Below, in pieces: positions 1 to 13,720 of a stretch of 64,000 nt of DNA. Where the stretch lies: NCBI GenBank assembly GCA_036937835.1, contig CM072876.1:2956001-3020000 (forward strand), in the 5' to 3' direction. The DNA is from Pampus argenteus. Taxonomy: Eukaryota > Chordata > Actinopteri > Scombriformes > Stromateidae. The position numbers were made by a program, and so were the translations under genes. Within the stretch, counting starts at the first letter, position 1. Each line of letters begins with the position of its first letter. The notes beneath the pieces were generated by a model. It ran no database searches and had not been told where the DNA came from. It saw only the letters and a program-made list of their open reading frames with translations.

Positions 1-3000
1 TGAACGGACGTGAGAGAACACGATAAACGCATTACGGCGATGAATTCTTTACGCTTTAGCTGCACCTGTTGCTCCTGCAGACTGAAATACAGCGATGGTA
101 TGAAGCAGAAGCCAATCAGACGACAACAGAGCACTTTAACAGCATGTTTGAAATCTCAGACAACTTTTTCCCAACTCGAGTATCGAGTATCTGTTTTGTT
201 TTTGCTCTATTAGCAAAAAAAACAGAGCTAAAAAGAGGGTGAATATCGGACATCAACATATCAACTGAAAAGGTGAAAATATGTCAGCGTTGTGTTCGCT
301 GCTTGCAGGTTTTTTGGGTTTTTTGTAATTTTTGAACTGAAATGTCATGTTTATTTTGGAGAATAGTGACTTCTGGGCTTCTGCTGTAGATGACTCAGAC
401 AAACAACAACAACCACCAAACCTGTTTGCATAACAGTCTCTGCTGTGTTTGCTCCGTGGCGGTGCGAAACGGGCCAGGTAAAAGCTGGAGGAGGCGATGT
501 ACGAGACAAACCGCCAGGGCCCGGTGGAGCGGTGACTGGATCGCTCTCTCTCTCTTTCCAGAACCGCTCGGTCATATAACGAGGCTGCTGAGTGGGCGTA
601 ATGATAGCCTTCATCTCAGCAAAACATGTCAGTCCTCCTGGCAAGCGAAGCTGAAGTTGTTGTCAGCGGCAGCCTGGAGCTTCTAGAGGCGATGGAGAAG
701 ATGCCAGATCAAATTTAGGAGCGGAAAGGAAAGATTTGGGCATAGAGAAGAACGGGACGTCGTCTTCTACTGTATGTCCGCTGTAATATTTTTAAGCCGT
801 CTGGTATCGAGGTGTAACTCATAGATGGATATCGAGAGGTAATATTGAGCCGTATGTGTATGATCTGCCTCGCTTTTGTTAAAAAAAGGACCTTAAACTG
901 AATGAAGATGTAAAAGTTGACTAATGCCAACTACTAATCCCACCGTTCGTCTGTCACATCGAGCTCATGCTCCTTTTTTCCCGCCCAATTACACCCGACA
1001 CCCGCATGTGAGGCTACACCTGAGGATGATATAAGGTCGTATAAAACCGCGCCTCAGGGAGAGAAAGCACCTCGACTGACAGAGTAATAATTTTTTTGAA
1101 TGGGAATCAGCATCTAGCAGCCATCAGAGGCACTTTAAGCTACTTAGAGGCCTCAAGACATGATGGATGCTGCTTCCTCTCCCGATCCATACATTTTAAA
1201 TAATCATTAGCTGAAGCCCTGAGTTTGACAAGTATTCTTTCATCTACTTAATTTAAATCAAGTGACTCTACTTTTGGCTTGAGAGAGGTTTTCTGGCACA
1301 AGTTCAACCTCGGCTGTAATGTTCTTTTTTAAACAAGCACTTTCAGGTTGTTGTTTTTTTCCTCTCAACAGCTGTCATGAGTTTGAGAGGCACCAGGCAG
1401 CTTCTGAGTTATGAATTCATGCAACTGTCGTAATAGTTTTGCTGAAGGAAAAATATCTCCGAGTCGAGTTTATTCAGTCTCCGGTTATAAAAAAAAAAAA
1501 AAAAACCTCTTGGTGCAAACTCGCCTCATTCGTCACAATTACACGGCCGATACGATGAGAAAGGTCGAGTTCTTTAATCATCGCTCATTCAGCCGATGGA
1601 TCACTTTGTTTTTATTCATCTTATTTAAAAAGACATAAAAGTCAGTTTATCCACTAACAACTGGATGTTTGCATCTCTCTTAAAACCATCATATTGTACT
1701 TCAGTGAAGTTCTTCAATCAATCGTTACCGAAATATTGCAGCCATCTCGTGTCATTACTGAAACTGATTGTATAAAACCGACTAATATCTGTTATTGGTG
1801 TTTATTATAAAGGACAGAATGAGGGTCTGCGTTTATCAAAGAGTTGAAAATGCACTTTATTAATTCCTTATTTCAGTTTTATTTCTAATTTGTATTATTT
1901 ATGACTCACTTGGCATTGCTGACGGTGCATTATGTGGAGAAATGCTCAGCTACTAATAGACTCTGCAGCATAAATCACATTTAAATCTAAAGTAAATGAG
2001 AAACTACAGTAAAAAAAAAAAAAAAAAAAAGTGAGTTTGATTTGAGAGAGTTTAGTTTGTTACTAATCTATAATGAAATATAGATATTGAATAGACACAG
2101 TCCAGCAGCTGCTTAAAAAATAACTGATAAAAAGCAAGACTTTGCTGATATATGTGACGTATGTGAGCTGTTGTTTGCAGCCTTTGCTGTGAGGAAGATA
2201 ACAGGTGCATCTAAAGAGATGATGTTTCACTGCCAAAACATTAAAAAGGTTCGTCTTTTTATCAGTGCGTCTTTGAAATCCGTCGAGGATATTTCAGCGT
2301 TGAGCTTCAATCGTTATGCAGACGGTGGCGAAGTTACTGGTGTGAATCAAAAAAAATGAACGAGGTAGAAAAGATAAAATACCAGGAACACACACACACA
2401 CACACACACACCTGCACCGCTGTCCTGTAATATTAATGTATAGAGATGTTAAACATGGATCTGGATCCATATTTCATGAAATCCAGTCGGGGAATAGTGT
2501 GAATATTAAAGCTGTGTACAAAATAGTTAAAGAGTGATTTTTTTTTATCGTTTTATTAACATCAATAAATCTTGTGAAAAGACTTAATGAGCCAAATTGT
2601 TGTAACCTGGAGAAACGTATTAGTTGTTTTACAGCCATTTATTTTCTAATAAAAAAAATTAAAAAAAAAAACTTTGCAACTCAATTTTGCAAACACTGGA
2701 TTATATTTATTTATTTATTTATTTATAAAGCCATTACTGGGTTCAGTTCATATTACAACATTATGTAAATAGCTGCACTTTGTTCCCAGGACTCATATTT
2801 CTAATACGTTCTGCAGATTAAAACTCTTCGGTGATTTAAATCATTGCTGCATGATCTGCTCTGGCTGTCTGGAGGTTTTTAGGTGTATTTTACAACTTAT
2901 GTTCATTGTTTCAGATTCGTTTTTACAGTCATTGGGATGTTTAAAGGGGACTTCCACAGGTTTCCAGGTCTATATTTTTTTATATTTAGGCTCTACTGGA

Positions 3001-4957
3001 ATATCTTTGCATGATTTACAGTTAGAAACTCTTTTTTTTAATGTATTTAACTTATATGCATCAGTTCAGCTTCTGTCTCTTTAAGGCGCCCCTCCCGGTA
3101 AGCCCACTCTGCTCTGATTGGTCAGCTTCCTCCAGCTCCAGACTACTTAAACAAACTTTACTAGCAGGATTTTACTTCTTTTTTCCCGTTCTTTACTCGA
3201 AATGTCAACTTCTTAAATAAATCTGTTCATGTTCTCAAGCCAAAATCTAAAATGTGAACGTGATCGACGCCAACAAATCATTAAAAAACCAGAGAAAGCA
3301 AAGCTGTGAAAGAGATGGCCGGATAAAAAGGTTGAAGGGTTTTAACCTGCAGGAAGCATTTCTACATATGTTCACCTCATGTTTGGGAAAATGTGGAAAA
3401 TTAAAAAAAAATAAAAGTAATTAAATTAAAATTAAAATCTCCTACAGAGTTTATTAGATTTAAATGAATGGGAGAAAAAAATACAAAAATAAGAATATGT
3501 CCTTTTTTAATATTCCTGGTTAAATAAAGCCGAAATAAAATAATAATAATTAAAAAGGGTTAGTGTGTGTTTAAATGATTGTAAATGCAAAATTTGTCCA
3601 AAAGTCACATTTGCATCACTTGCAAGAATGCTGAAACCAACCACAAGAAAGCATGTTTGTTTTTTTTCAGTATGTTATAATGAGTCTGATTTAGTAAAGA
3701 GATGATGGATTTGGTAGAAGTGGTGAAATAAGCTTCTGTGTATTCTGGGAATTCATCTACAGCTCTGAACAGGAAGATTAACATCACGAGGGAGTAAATT
3801 ACATACTGTAAAAAAAAACAAAAAACAACCCAAAACTTCTCCTCACAGAACAAGTTAAATTACTTTAAATTGCCTTTTTCTGGGCTCTATGAAGCCGTTT
3901 CAGCATCACAAAGCGAGCTGTGAGCCACGAGGAGAAACTACAGATGCAGCAGTGAAATTACGATCATGTTTAAGATGAAAATCACTACATTGGTTTTGAC
4001 ATTTTACTTCAGCAGGGCCTTTGCTAAGCATGCTCAGTGAAAATAAGAGGTCAGGTCCCACAGCGCGTTTTATCTTCATCTAGTACAGAGCTGATTATAC
4101 TAGAATATATATACAGTATATCATTACAGTGTTCGGGCAGTGAAATAACACAACAGAATACTGATGGTACACATACTCTGCATCAAAGGCCAAACTTCAG
4201 TCCCTGTATGCATTTATTGATGGTACAAACGGATGGAAATAGTTCTCCTCTTCTAAACCAAACCAGCGTCACGAAACGAGAAGAAACTTAAAAAAAAAAA
4301 AAGTCAAATCTCAAGTTTTAAGACACGTCGTCCTAAATGTTTCAATTATTCAACGTTGCCATAAATAAGACAAATGTCGGCATTTAACGAGTTTGAGGAA
4401 AGTTGGAGACGAAGCACACAACTCCACCTCCAACGACCAGTACCGTTTACACCTCGCTGTAATATTCAGCGTTTCTATCACTGCACAGAGGAGGAGAAAA
4501 AGAAAAAAGAAAAGAAAAATCAATTCCATATTGGCTTTTTCCAACCATCACTCTTGAAATCATGCATTTTTTAAAGCTTCGGAGAGCAATTTCCTCAGAT
4601 GTTTGAGGTATAAATATCTCATTGGTGATTCAGCAGCCCAGTCCTTCACAGCTCTTGGCCGCGGATAAAGACTTCGCCATCTTATCTGTCCGGCTGCACT
4701 CAGGAGCAGGGCTGCCATGTGATTGCATGCAGGGCGTCTCAGATTCAACACAGTAAATGTCAAGATGTTGCAGGGCGTCTGTGTCTGATCGAATGCTGCT
4801 ATTTGATAACGGCACAGTGTTCGATGGCTGCTCAAGTTGAGCTGAAGCTGAGCAGGAATAGATAAAAGAAACCGGCAAGAGAGGAAGAAAACATGCGAGC
4901 ATTGTGAACACGTTAGTTTAAATCACTGTTTATCTGCAAACAGAGAGTCACGATTCA
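1..4957. other. Intergenic DNA, no gene recognised
   Basis: AT-rich sequence with frequent stops in all frames. It contains poly-A tracts (1489-1505, 2012-2031), a CA microsatellite (2389-2410) and an ATTT run (2702-2727). The open frames near 350-690 have no recognisable product. Confidence 0.6.
2389..2410. repeat. (CA)11 microsatellite
   Basis: Eleven uninterrupted CA dinucleotides. Confidence 0.95.
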
Positions 4958-5396
4958 CAACCAGGCAGTAATAGAGCAAGTATTCATCCTTTACTTCTGT
5001 AAAAGTACCAATACATCAGTGTAAAAATACTCTATTACAATTAAAAAGTCCTGCATGAAAACTCGGTTTGGCCAGTGGTTCCCAACCTAGGGGTCGGGGC
5101 CCCTCCAAAGGGTCACCAGATAAATCTGAGGGGTCGTGAGATGATTGATGGGAGAGGAAAGAAGAAAAAACAAAGTTCAGATACACAAATCTGTATTATT
5201 GGATATTATATTGGATCATTTGAACATTTATTTAAAATGAAACTGGATTTTAAAAGCTTCTTATATTATCCATCGAGTCAAATCTGCATCTGAACAGTAA
5301 ATAAAGCTGTCAGATAAACATAGTGGAGTAGAAAGTAGAAAGTAGCATCAAATAGAAATACTCATGTAAAGTACAAGTACGTCACTGCCACCCAGG
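4958..5396 (+). mobile_element. Non-autonomous DNA-transposon-like repeat, copy 1
   Basis: Contains GTGGTTCCCAACCTAGGGGT, a terminus style typical of short hAT-like teleost elements, embedded in a longer dispersed repeat with CTGTCAGATAAACATAGTGG and AGTAGAAAGTAGCAT. Parts recur in inverse orientation at 17515-17733 and as fragments at 9283, 13297 and 58205. It encodes no protein. Assignment to the hAT superfamily is from memory of similar termini. Confidence 0.55.
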
Positions 5397-8300
5397 AATA
5401 TATATATATACTGTATGTGTACTGTTTATGAACACGATAACTCAAAATACCACATGAATACACAACAGTCACACATAAAAATAACAAACCATGATACTAT
5501 AATCAAAATGTCAAGTTATATAAATCCAACACACACAGATCAGACCAGCGGCAAAAGACGTGTACGTTAGTTTAACGTAAATATTTATGGACACGCTGAA
5601 TTACAACTTTCTTTAGTGTAAATAAACTGATTTATTCTCTGCATATATTCAGAACAAATATTTACTGTGTTGTCAAGGCGATAAAAGACAGACAATAATA
5701 ATTCCACACCGTGCAGTCGACAGTCGATCACCACGGTTGACGCAGTCTTTGCACAGCTTTGGTTAATAAAGGGAGTTTATTATGAACGTTTAGATTTTTA
5801 GCTTCTATGTTCAAAATGCTTTCTAGTAGTTTCTATCATCACTGAATCCAAAACATAAATAAAATACAGGCGTACATACACTTAACTCAATATACACAAG
5901 AGTATTGATGAAACACGAATAATTGTATATGATCAAATTCATCCTGTTTGGGGTTTTTAATCCAAGAAAGACCCCAAATATGAGACGGATATTCTGAATG
6001 GTAGCGGGTATCTGGAGCTTAAGAGGTTCGGAGGGATACAGAAACGTATTAGCACTTCTTCTGGACGCTGCAGCGGTCCGTCTGGAGGCTCAGAAATTCA
6101 TTTAAAACGGCACACTGGAGGATTTTTGTAGAAAAATACACCAGTTTATATTTTAGAAGAGGCTGCAACGTGTAATTGAAAGGAAGAAAGGAAACTGAAG
6201 AGCAAGAAAATGAACTAACTCCTTCACAGCAGATAATACAATGTACTTCAAATCACTGTGTAACAGCATTTAATTGCAATTGGAAGAAGAAGAAGAAGAA
6301 GAAGAAGAAGAAGAAGAAGAAGAAGCTGCAGTTAGTGACAGAATACAGAAAAGGTTTTGACAGCTGCCGGAGGACGGAGACAGACGGTATTATTAGATGT
6401 GGTGTCTCCTTTTTAATAAAATCCAGGATTAAACTGAATCTGTGAGAGGAAATATTCATCGTCTTATTCTTCTGTTTTTTCACATCAAGTTTACAGATTT
6501 ACAGGAATCGATTTCATGGACTAATATTGGGTTAATATGACTGATCCATGTTAGCATGAAGCTAACTCTCACAAGGTGTTTCCATCTACCCGTTTATATT
6601 TTCATTTTTGATTTGAACATATTTGAAGACATCTCGAAATATAAAATAACGTTTTTCATGTTTGGCTGAGGTGGAGAAAGTTGATGCATCGATTTTAAAA
6701 AATGCGACAGACTTCAATGAAAACAGATTCAAAGGTCAGTCGAGCCGCTGCTGCAAAGACGAAATCATCAGATGTTTGTGAGGAGACCAACGTTCCTGTA
6801 ATTAATACATAAAACAAACAGAAATGTCATATTTGCTCTTGATTAAATCATCTCATTGTGTTCTCTTTCTCTGCAACGGTGAGAAGATAGCCCAAGCTAA
6901 ATATTAAAAAATATTTTTACGAAAAGGCATCGGATGGAAACGCACAATAATTAAATAATTAAAATATTTTCTTTTAACAAAATTTTTTAAGGTTCGTTTT
7001 AAAATTTGCACTAAATTTGGATGAAAACGCAGCTACAAACTCTGATCCAGTCAAGTCAGAAGTCATTGAGACAACGTATCACGAGGCAAAAAAAAAAAAA
7101 CATGATGAAAAGCGCGCCGTCGTCGTACAGCCTCGTAGTAAAGACCCTGTTCACTTTATACAGGAAGCATCAATGCGTGTAACATTTTTAACTTAAGAGA
7201 TTCTCATAATGTGAAAGCTGACGTACGAGAAAGAAAGAAAGAAATTGGACAGATAAAGTGATTCCTGTTGTTATTTTAGCCACGTCGACGGCAGCATAAG
7301 AAGCAGAGGAGGTTCGAGTGTTTTCCAGCCTGTCAGAGTTCAGCTTCTCTCCCTGCACGGACTCGAGCACCAGAGCCTCTCATGACATGCAATTTGCAGG
7401 AAGAACATAAGTGTGATTATCCTTTGACCCTTCTCTACTTTTGAGTATTACAAATATCCCATTTTGAATTCATGTATATTTTAAAAACACGCTTACTGCT
7501 GTGCAACCGTGGGAACGGTGAACAATGACGGCTTTCTAAAGCACAAGGGTAGAGACATCTGTAATTTCCTGGACGTTCATTTAGGTCTCTGTGCTAAACT
7601 GTAGGTCAGAGCTCTTTCAACGTAGGCTGGATGACGTTCAAGATCACTACTGAGTGCAGTTGAAAGGCACAATAACACATTACGCATCCATTTCACGCGT
7701 TTTCTGTCTTTACATCGCAAACCGGACATTTCCACCAGCAACAGTGGAGTCGGATATCTGAACTAACGTTTATATATAACTTTTCATAATTTAGTTCCTG
7801 ACGTTCATCAGTCATACAGGGACAAATCCATCAGAGAGGATGTGTGCATCTCCTCACGGTTCAGAACAATAAGAACACAAACCTTCAAGTATTTATTTTG
7901 CCATCGGATGGTGTTTTGGTTGTTTCCAGCTGCTCAACAGAAGTTTCTAACAAAAGGTGACAAACTTTCAATAAAATCTGAGCTTCACATCAAATAACTA
8001 AACGTTTTTCCAAAGAAGGAGACAGAAAAACTACATATCAAAGTATACAGAGGAGGATTTTTGTATTTTCTTTGTAAGTTGAAACTATATTTTTGGGGCC
8101 TGTTTAACAACACTGAACGTTTCTCCTCATTGTAATAACATAAGATGTATAATGTAAGTATCTCTACTGTAAAAGGGCAAAGACTCTTTAAACTATGACT
8201 AAAACCTGCAAATCCAGTCTGTAGAGAACACAGTTTCACACTGCTGAGGACATTTATACAGCTGCTGACACAAAAGACATATTATATAATATTAAGTCTG

Positions 8301-8690
8301 AAATCTGATGCAAATGTTGAGTAACAAAAGCAAAATACAGTCCTTGAGAAGCCGTTATACGGACGATTATATGATGACGGGCGGTTTATACATACATATA
8401 TATATATATTTAATAATCTGAGGTAATCTGAGGTTTTCTTGGTCATCCGTTGTCATCTTTTATGTCTGAATTCACTCTGACTTTGATCAAACTAAAGCGA
8501 GAGCGCTCGAGGCGGTCACAACACGTCACCTCGTGTTGCTTTCACAAACGCCGAGATATTAAAGTGGGTGTTTTTGTCTTTGCAGTGAAAAGATGCAGTA
8601 GGTGAAAAATTCAGAAACAAATAATATGATTTAATATATTTGTTATGATACGTTAATATAACATACAACAAAGAGTAATGTCACAAAAGT
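5397..8690. other. Intergenic DNA, no gene recognised
   Basis: AT-rich, with stops in all frames and only short spurious frames. A GAA microsatellite lies at 6283-6325. No exon with splice sites and recognisable coding potential was found. Confidence 0.55.
6283..6325. repeat. (GAA)14 trinucleotide repeat
   Basis: About fourteen perfect GAA units; being a multiple of three it creates poly-Lys and poly-Phe frames that are not genes. Confidence 0.95.
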
Positions 8691-8830
8691 AGTGCTACGA
8701 CTAACTATTGATTAATCTCTCCATTATTTTCTCAAATAATTGATTACTAGTTTGCTGAATTTGAGCTTTTTAATAAAATCATCATGTCAGAAATAAAAAA
8801 AAGACTTTTTCCTACATTATTTTCATCTAT
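8691..8830 (+). mobile_element. Degenerate GCTGCAACTAA-type dispersed repeat, fragment
   Basis: Opens GTGCTACGACTAACTATTGA and continues with TTGATTAATC/TTTTCTC segments, the diverged form of a short repeat very common in teleosts. A fuller copy lies at 15382-15556. Confidence 0.4.
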
Positions 8831-8917
8831 TTGGAACAAATAGTAAAAATATAAGACATGAGAATGAGTATTTTCATGCTGTATGTATTGAAAACTGCAG
8901 GCCTATGAATAAAACGG

Positions 8918-8920
<3 letters not shown>

Positions 8921-8954
<34 letters not shown>
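8921..8954. repeat. (CA)17 microsatellite
   Basis: Seventeen uninterrupted CA dinucleotides. Confidence 0.97.
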
Positions 8955-8960
<6 letters not shown>

Positions 8961-10220
8961 AACAGTATTTTCTGGCTTCATTAGCAGCCAGTTCGGTAAT
9001 TGCACATCAGCCTGAGCTTAATGTTGTGTCTGTTAGACGATGGACTGCGGAGACGGCAGTGAGAATAATTCATGCGTCAGTCAATAATGTGTGTGCTAAT
9101 TGTTTGGCTGCAGCTGTGCAGAGACGAAGCGTCCTGACTGTTGTTTTACTGCTTTTGTCTGACCGCTGAGAGACGTCAGACAAACAGGAAGTGATGAGGG
9201 AGGTGAGTTTGAGTCACACAACACACACTCCTGTCTGGATCACAAATTAAACACAAAGTCCGTCAACGGATAAAGGTTTCTAGCAGTGGTGGAAAGTACA
9301 TTTACTCAATATATCTAACAAACTTCCAGCAGCAGCTCCAGTATTTTATAGACATGTGCAGTCAAACATCGTGATATCAGCTCTTAATTAACAGCAACCA
9401 TGCAAATCTGAAGCAGTTGGGCTCGTTTACAAGTCTTAAAGTAAATACCTGCATAATTTAAAAAAAAAAAAATGTGGCGATGCAAAAGGTTGCAGCAATA
9501 CTCAAAATACCAACAATAAACCGACACAGGGCTGTCAGAACGACGAAGTTTTTAGAGGCTGTGAAAAAGTGGGTGAAAGCCCACCATTTTGTCCCCATTA
9601 CACTTTCCATTTGTTTGTTTAGCCAGTTAAACATCCAACATTGCATTCTTTGTTTGTGTTTGTTGTTTATTTATTCATTTATTGCTTATTTCTTTAAATC
9701 CTGAGTTATAGATTAGCTTGAGTTTTAACTTACCATATACATCCACCATGTTCTTTAAGGAGACAAAAGAGGAGTCACTCAGTCACTTCCTGGATTTAAG
9801 CACCTGCTGACATCACGGTGATGTCATGGGTTAGACCAACTGTGGAGGGGGGTGTATATATTTTAGTTAAATGTTTGGTTTTATATTTATGCTATTTGTA
9901 CTTGTATTGGTTTATAGTGATGCGTATGCTGTCGCTGATGTGTGTAAACAATGTTCACTGATTCATGTTATAATGTGTGATACCAGTTGTTGGTATAAAG
10001 AAAATGAAACCCCTGCTGGAAATATGGTTCTGCCGAGACATAGTGGAGGGTCTATTTAAGAGGAGCGTTTGTTTGAGAAGGAGCAGAACAGAAAGAGGAA
10101 GTCAGTGTGGGCGTGTTGAGGTAAGCGTTCAACAAACCTCTGAGTCTCTGACAAAACATAAAATTTTATCACAGCTCTTATTTTGGTGATTGTTGTGAGC
10201 CTTTCAAACATTTGTCGTCT
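8955..10220. other. Intergenic DNA; small repeat fragment near 9283
   Basis: GCAGTGGTGGAAAGTACATT at 9284 is the end of the dispersed repeat seen at 4958 and 17515. A TATTTAAG box at 10052 lies 170 bp before the 25-bp array. No gene recognised. Confidence 0.45.
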
Positions 10221-10592
10221 GCAGGCCGACAGACTGAGCGTGACGACAGACCGACAGACCGAGCGTGACGGCAGACCGACAGACCGAGCGTGTCGGCAGA
10301 CCGACAGACCGAGCGTGTCGGCAGACCGACAGACCGAGCGTGACGGCAGACCGACAGACCGAGCGTGTCGGCAGACCGACAGACCGAGCGTGTCGGCAGA
10401 CCGACAGACCGAGCGTGTCGGCAGACCGACAGACCGAGCGTGTCGGCAGACCGACAGACCGAGCGTGTCGACAGACCGACAGACCGAGCGTGACGACAGA
10501 CCGACAGACTGACAGACTGAGCGTGACGACAGACCGACAGATTGAGAGAGCGTGACGACAGACCGACAGACTGAGCGCGACGACAGACTGAG
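10221..10592. repeat. 25-bp minisatellite, about 15 copies
   Basis: The unit GACCGAGCGTGTCGGCAGAC plus CGACA repeats every 25 bp (GAGCG at 10261, 10286, 10311, 10336, 10361 and so on). Variation at two positions (GTGTCG/GTGACG; GGCA/GACA) marks sub-blocks, and the last three units are degenerate. It is strongly GC-rich in AT-rich surroundings. Because 25 is not a multiple of 3, its long open frames in several frames reflect composition, not coding. Confidence 0.95.
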
Positions 10593-13290
10593 CAGTTGAT
10601 TTATTATTTTATACATTTTATCTACGTTTTACAATGTATTATTGTTGTTTGCATTCTGTTATCTTGTAAATGAAGGCATGATTTTAATGTTGCACAGTCA
10701 TCTATTTCTTTGTTGTTGAAAGAAGTTATAAAATATTATTAGAGATAGATATTGGTGGAAAATAGAAACTAAATGCATGAACAAAGCTCTGGACCGTGTT
10801 GAATTTCCAAAGCATCATTGTCATGCAACACGTTGCTCTCCTGACCACCCGTTGCCGTGGGGATATACTGCATATATAAATCTGACAAAAGCCTGTTTTT
10901 CCACATCGGGGGTCCGTATTTCATCTCAGCTTTTACAATCTATGTGAGCCAGAATCTACTCGTTAAAACATTTCCATCTTTTCATATGAACATATTTGAT
11001 CTCTGAGCATTTTTAAGTGCCCCCTCTCCTCCCCTCCCCCCCTCCTCGGACCCCTGCAGCCTCCTCGATGCTCTGACAAACCGCAGGGGTTCATGTGATG
11101 CACAGCTTATGATTTCCTCTGATGTATTATTCACCTGCAGATGAAGCACCTATGCATGCCGTGCACAGCCAAAGAAGGGCTCTGAATCCAAGTCACATCC
11201 TGCAACGACCCCGAGGTCGTGTCCTCGGTGTCGTTTCTGTAAAACAGTTGTACGGTGGGATTAGTTATTTATTATTTATAGTTATTTAGTTATTTATTGT
11301 TCAGTGTTTCAAATGTAGAACTTCTGTACAAAAATGGTCTGAAAAAAAAACTGCTTTTCCATCCAGGTTTTTTATGTGGTTTAAATAAATAGATAAGAGG
11401 AAAAACTACCACAAACATTATTATTTATTATATTCATGCATTTTATTTTGTCACACTTTAACTATGGCTCATTTTATTTTCGTAACACATTATCAATCAT
11501 CATTAGGAATAAAGTCGGTCAATCGTTATGTTTTCCTTTTAATAATTTATGAAATACTGTGGATATTTTTTTCCAATAAAAGGGACTGATGTTGTTGTTT
11601 ATGTTTGTTAAATTAGGGACTTAAAGAACAGATTAATAAATGAACTGCAACTCGTTTATTACGAATAGTATTTAATCAACATTTATAATGTAATATGATA
11701 AAATGCTTCTGCAGCATTTACATCATCGAGTAGGGAAATATGTCTACATTGGGGGGATTTTGGACCTCAGTGTTTGTGAGTCATTGGCAGCTGTGAGTGT
11801 TTGTGTACATTTATCTGTGATTTTATATGAGTATGTGTGGGTGCATAAGTGACTGCGATTGGCTGTAGAGTCGAGTTGTTAATGGGCACTACAGCTCCTG
11901 CTTACAGTGATGCTGCAAAGGTTCCTCGGTTATCTTATAACACAACGACCAGTGATTGCTAGGGGGAGAATTTTGAGTGCATTTTTATTTATTTTTTTAT
12001 TTATTTATTTTAAAATGCTATTCAGTTTAATAATTGAATTATAAACACAAAGTGGAAGTGAGGGACAGTTTACCTGGAGCTCAGAGGATGTTTCCCAAAT
12101 CTTTTATTGCTTTTATAGCAGTTTTATTAGCTGGAAAGACCGGCAGTAAAAAGAGACAGGAAATTACAGGAGAGGACAGACGACGAAGGTCAGGAGAAGC
12201 TTCTGAAGCCTTCTGGAGGAAAAAAACAGGTTTATTAAATATGTTTCACATATTGATCGTATTTCACATTATAGATTATAGTTTGTTTTATTGGTTGCAT
12301 TAGAGAAAGATAATATGTAACATGAAATATGGAGGAAAAACATGTCATACAACAAGTATGCATGACTAAATATGTGGTTTGATCATGTGACTCAAGAACG
12401 ACAGGAGTGCGACGTTACACATCAGTTAAATAAAAAATAACGTTTTATGATGTTTCAACGATGTGGTTAAGATTTATTATAGTTTGGGTTAAAATATTCA
12501 CTTTGTTCAAGTTGGTGGGTTAAAGTTACTACTTCCTTAACGTTAGGCTACCTTTGTCGTCATGGCTACAATAATAACCGCAGGGTTAAGGTTAGGGGAT
12601 GATTGTAGTTACAACCATCCACTCAGCCCACCACCATCTTTCCACATATACAGTGTACATACGTCATAATTACCATGGCAACACATGGCGTCTGTCTCTC
12701 AAATGTAACAGTTGGTCGATTTTTGGGCACCAACAATTTTTCTTTCTTGACGGTCTCATATCATAAAGAAAGAAATTGTTAATTCATGCGAGGGTGCAAG
12801 AAGAAGTTGCTCAACCTCGATGGTGGAAGTGGGCTGAAACGGGGCCGGAGGTTACCCCTACATTTACCTTGTGTTTCTCACCCCGAGGAGATGCAATTTG
12901 TCTCTTTGACAGGTTCAAAGTGTAAGAGATGGATCACAAAGAGCTCAGCTTATCCCTGAAGATAAAGAGGAAGAGACTCATTAACACCTGGATTTAAAAA
13001 ATAAAAAATAAAAAACCCTGAAAGGACAAAAAGTATAAAACGGGAGGAAAAGTTGTTGCTATGTTTGTTTCCACGAGTTGTTCACATTATCCGCTCGAGT
13101 AAAGGATATAAATTCCTTCTACGGAAAACGTGAACTCATCCTTTAAACTCTAAATTTTAGGTGAGCACAGTGAAACTTTCCACTTTCAGCAGACTAATGT
13201 AAAAAAAACAGCCTTCAGGTGTCAAACTCAAACATCCAACAAGAAGTGAGAAAAAAAGGAAAAGATATGTTTGTTTATTTTACTGGAGGG
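10593..13290. other. Intergenic DNA, no gene recognised
   Basis: AT-rich with a TTTA run (11985-12012) and a hairpin-forming inverted repeat at 12732-12780. Nothing here carries convincing coding signal. Confidence 0.55.
12732..12780. repeat. Short inverted repeat (hairpin)
   Basis: AACAATTTTTCTTTCTT pairs with AAGAAAGAAATTGTT across a loop of about 17 nt, with two bulged T. It is AT-rich and of unknown role. Confidence 0.6.
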
Positions 13291-13296
13291 CGACTT

Positions 13297-13350
13297 TAAA
13301 ATCTGCTGTCAGATAAACGTAGTGGAGAAAAAGTGCATCAGAAATACAGA
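13297..13350 (+). mobile_element. Fragment of the 4958-type dispersed repeat
   Basis: CTGCTGTCAGATAAACGTAG followed by TGGAG and GTGCATCAGAAATAC matches 5308-5370 with small differences. Confidence 0.5.
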
Positions 13351-13636
13351 AACACACTACAAGAACTGCTCTGTCAAAGACTCCAGAAGGATTTTCAAAA
13401 GAACGGACTCACCTGTGAACCTCTGAATGCATCACGTTTACTCATAATGGTATCCAGTATATGTATAGAAGGATAACCCAGTTTTCAGTGGACAGTCGAG
13501 CTGCCAATGACTGAATGACCCAGTTCAAAGCTCCACTGACTTAAAAACACACTATATATTTCAAAGACAGAAACCGCTTCAAAAGTTTCTTTTATCTGTT
13601 TTTATGGAAGCAGTGACTTGAAGAAGAAGAAGAAGA

Positions 13637-13720
13637 AGTGGTTCCCAAAGTGGAGTATGGGGGCCTCCCAGGGGTCGTTGATAGGTTTCTGCGGGGGTCG
13701 GCTGCATAACGTGAAGAGGT
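13637..13720 (+). mobile_element. hAT-like repeat terminus fragment
   Basis: GTGGTTCCCAAAGTGGAGTA then GGGGGCCTCCCAGGGGTCG, the form of a common hAT-like non-autonomous terminus. The other end is not identified. Confidence 0.4.

Noticed and set aside
390..686. Overlapping 97-98 codon frames at the left edge
   Set aside because: Both strands open over the same GC-richer patch, no recognisable protein, no supported splice sites.
6253..6483. Poly-Phe / poly-Lys frames
   Set aside because: Caused by the GAA microsatellite.
10221..10592. CRISPR-like array
   Set aside because: Units are directly abutting with no unique spacers, and the genome is eukaryotic.
10056..10616. 186-codon minus frame reading SVCRSVGLSSR repeats
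   Set aside because: Produced by the 25-bp minisatellite lacking stops; no domain, and the equivalent frames are open on the other strand.
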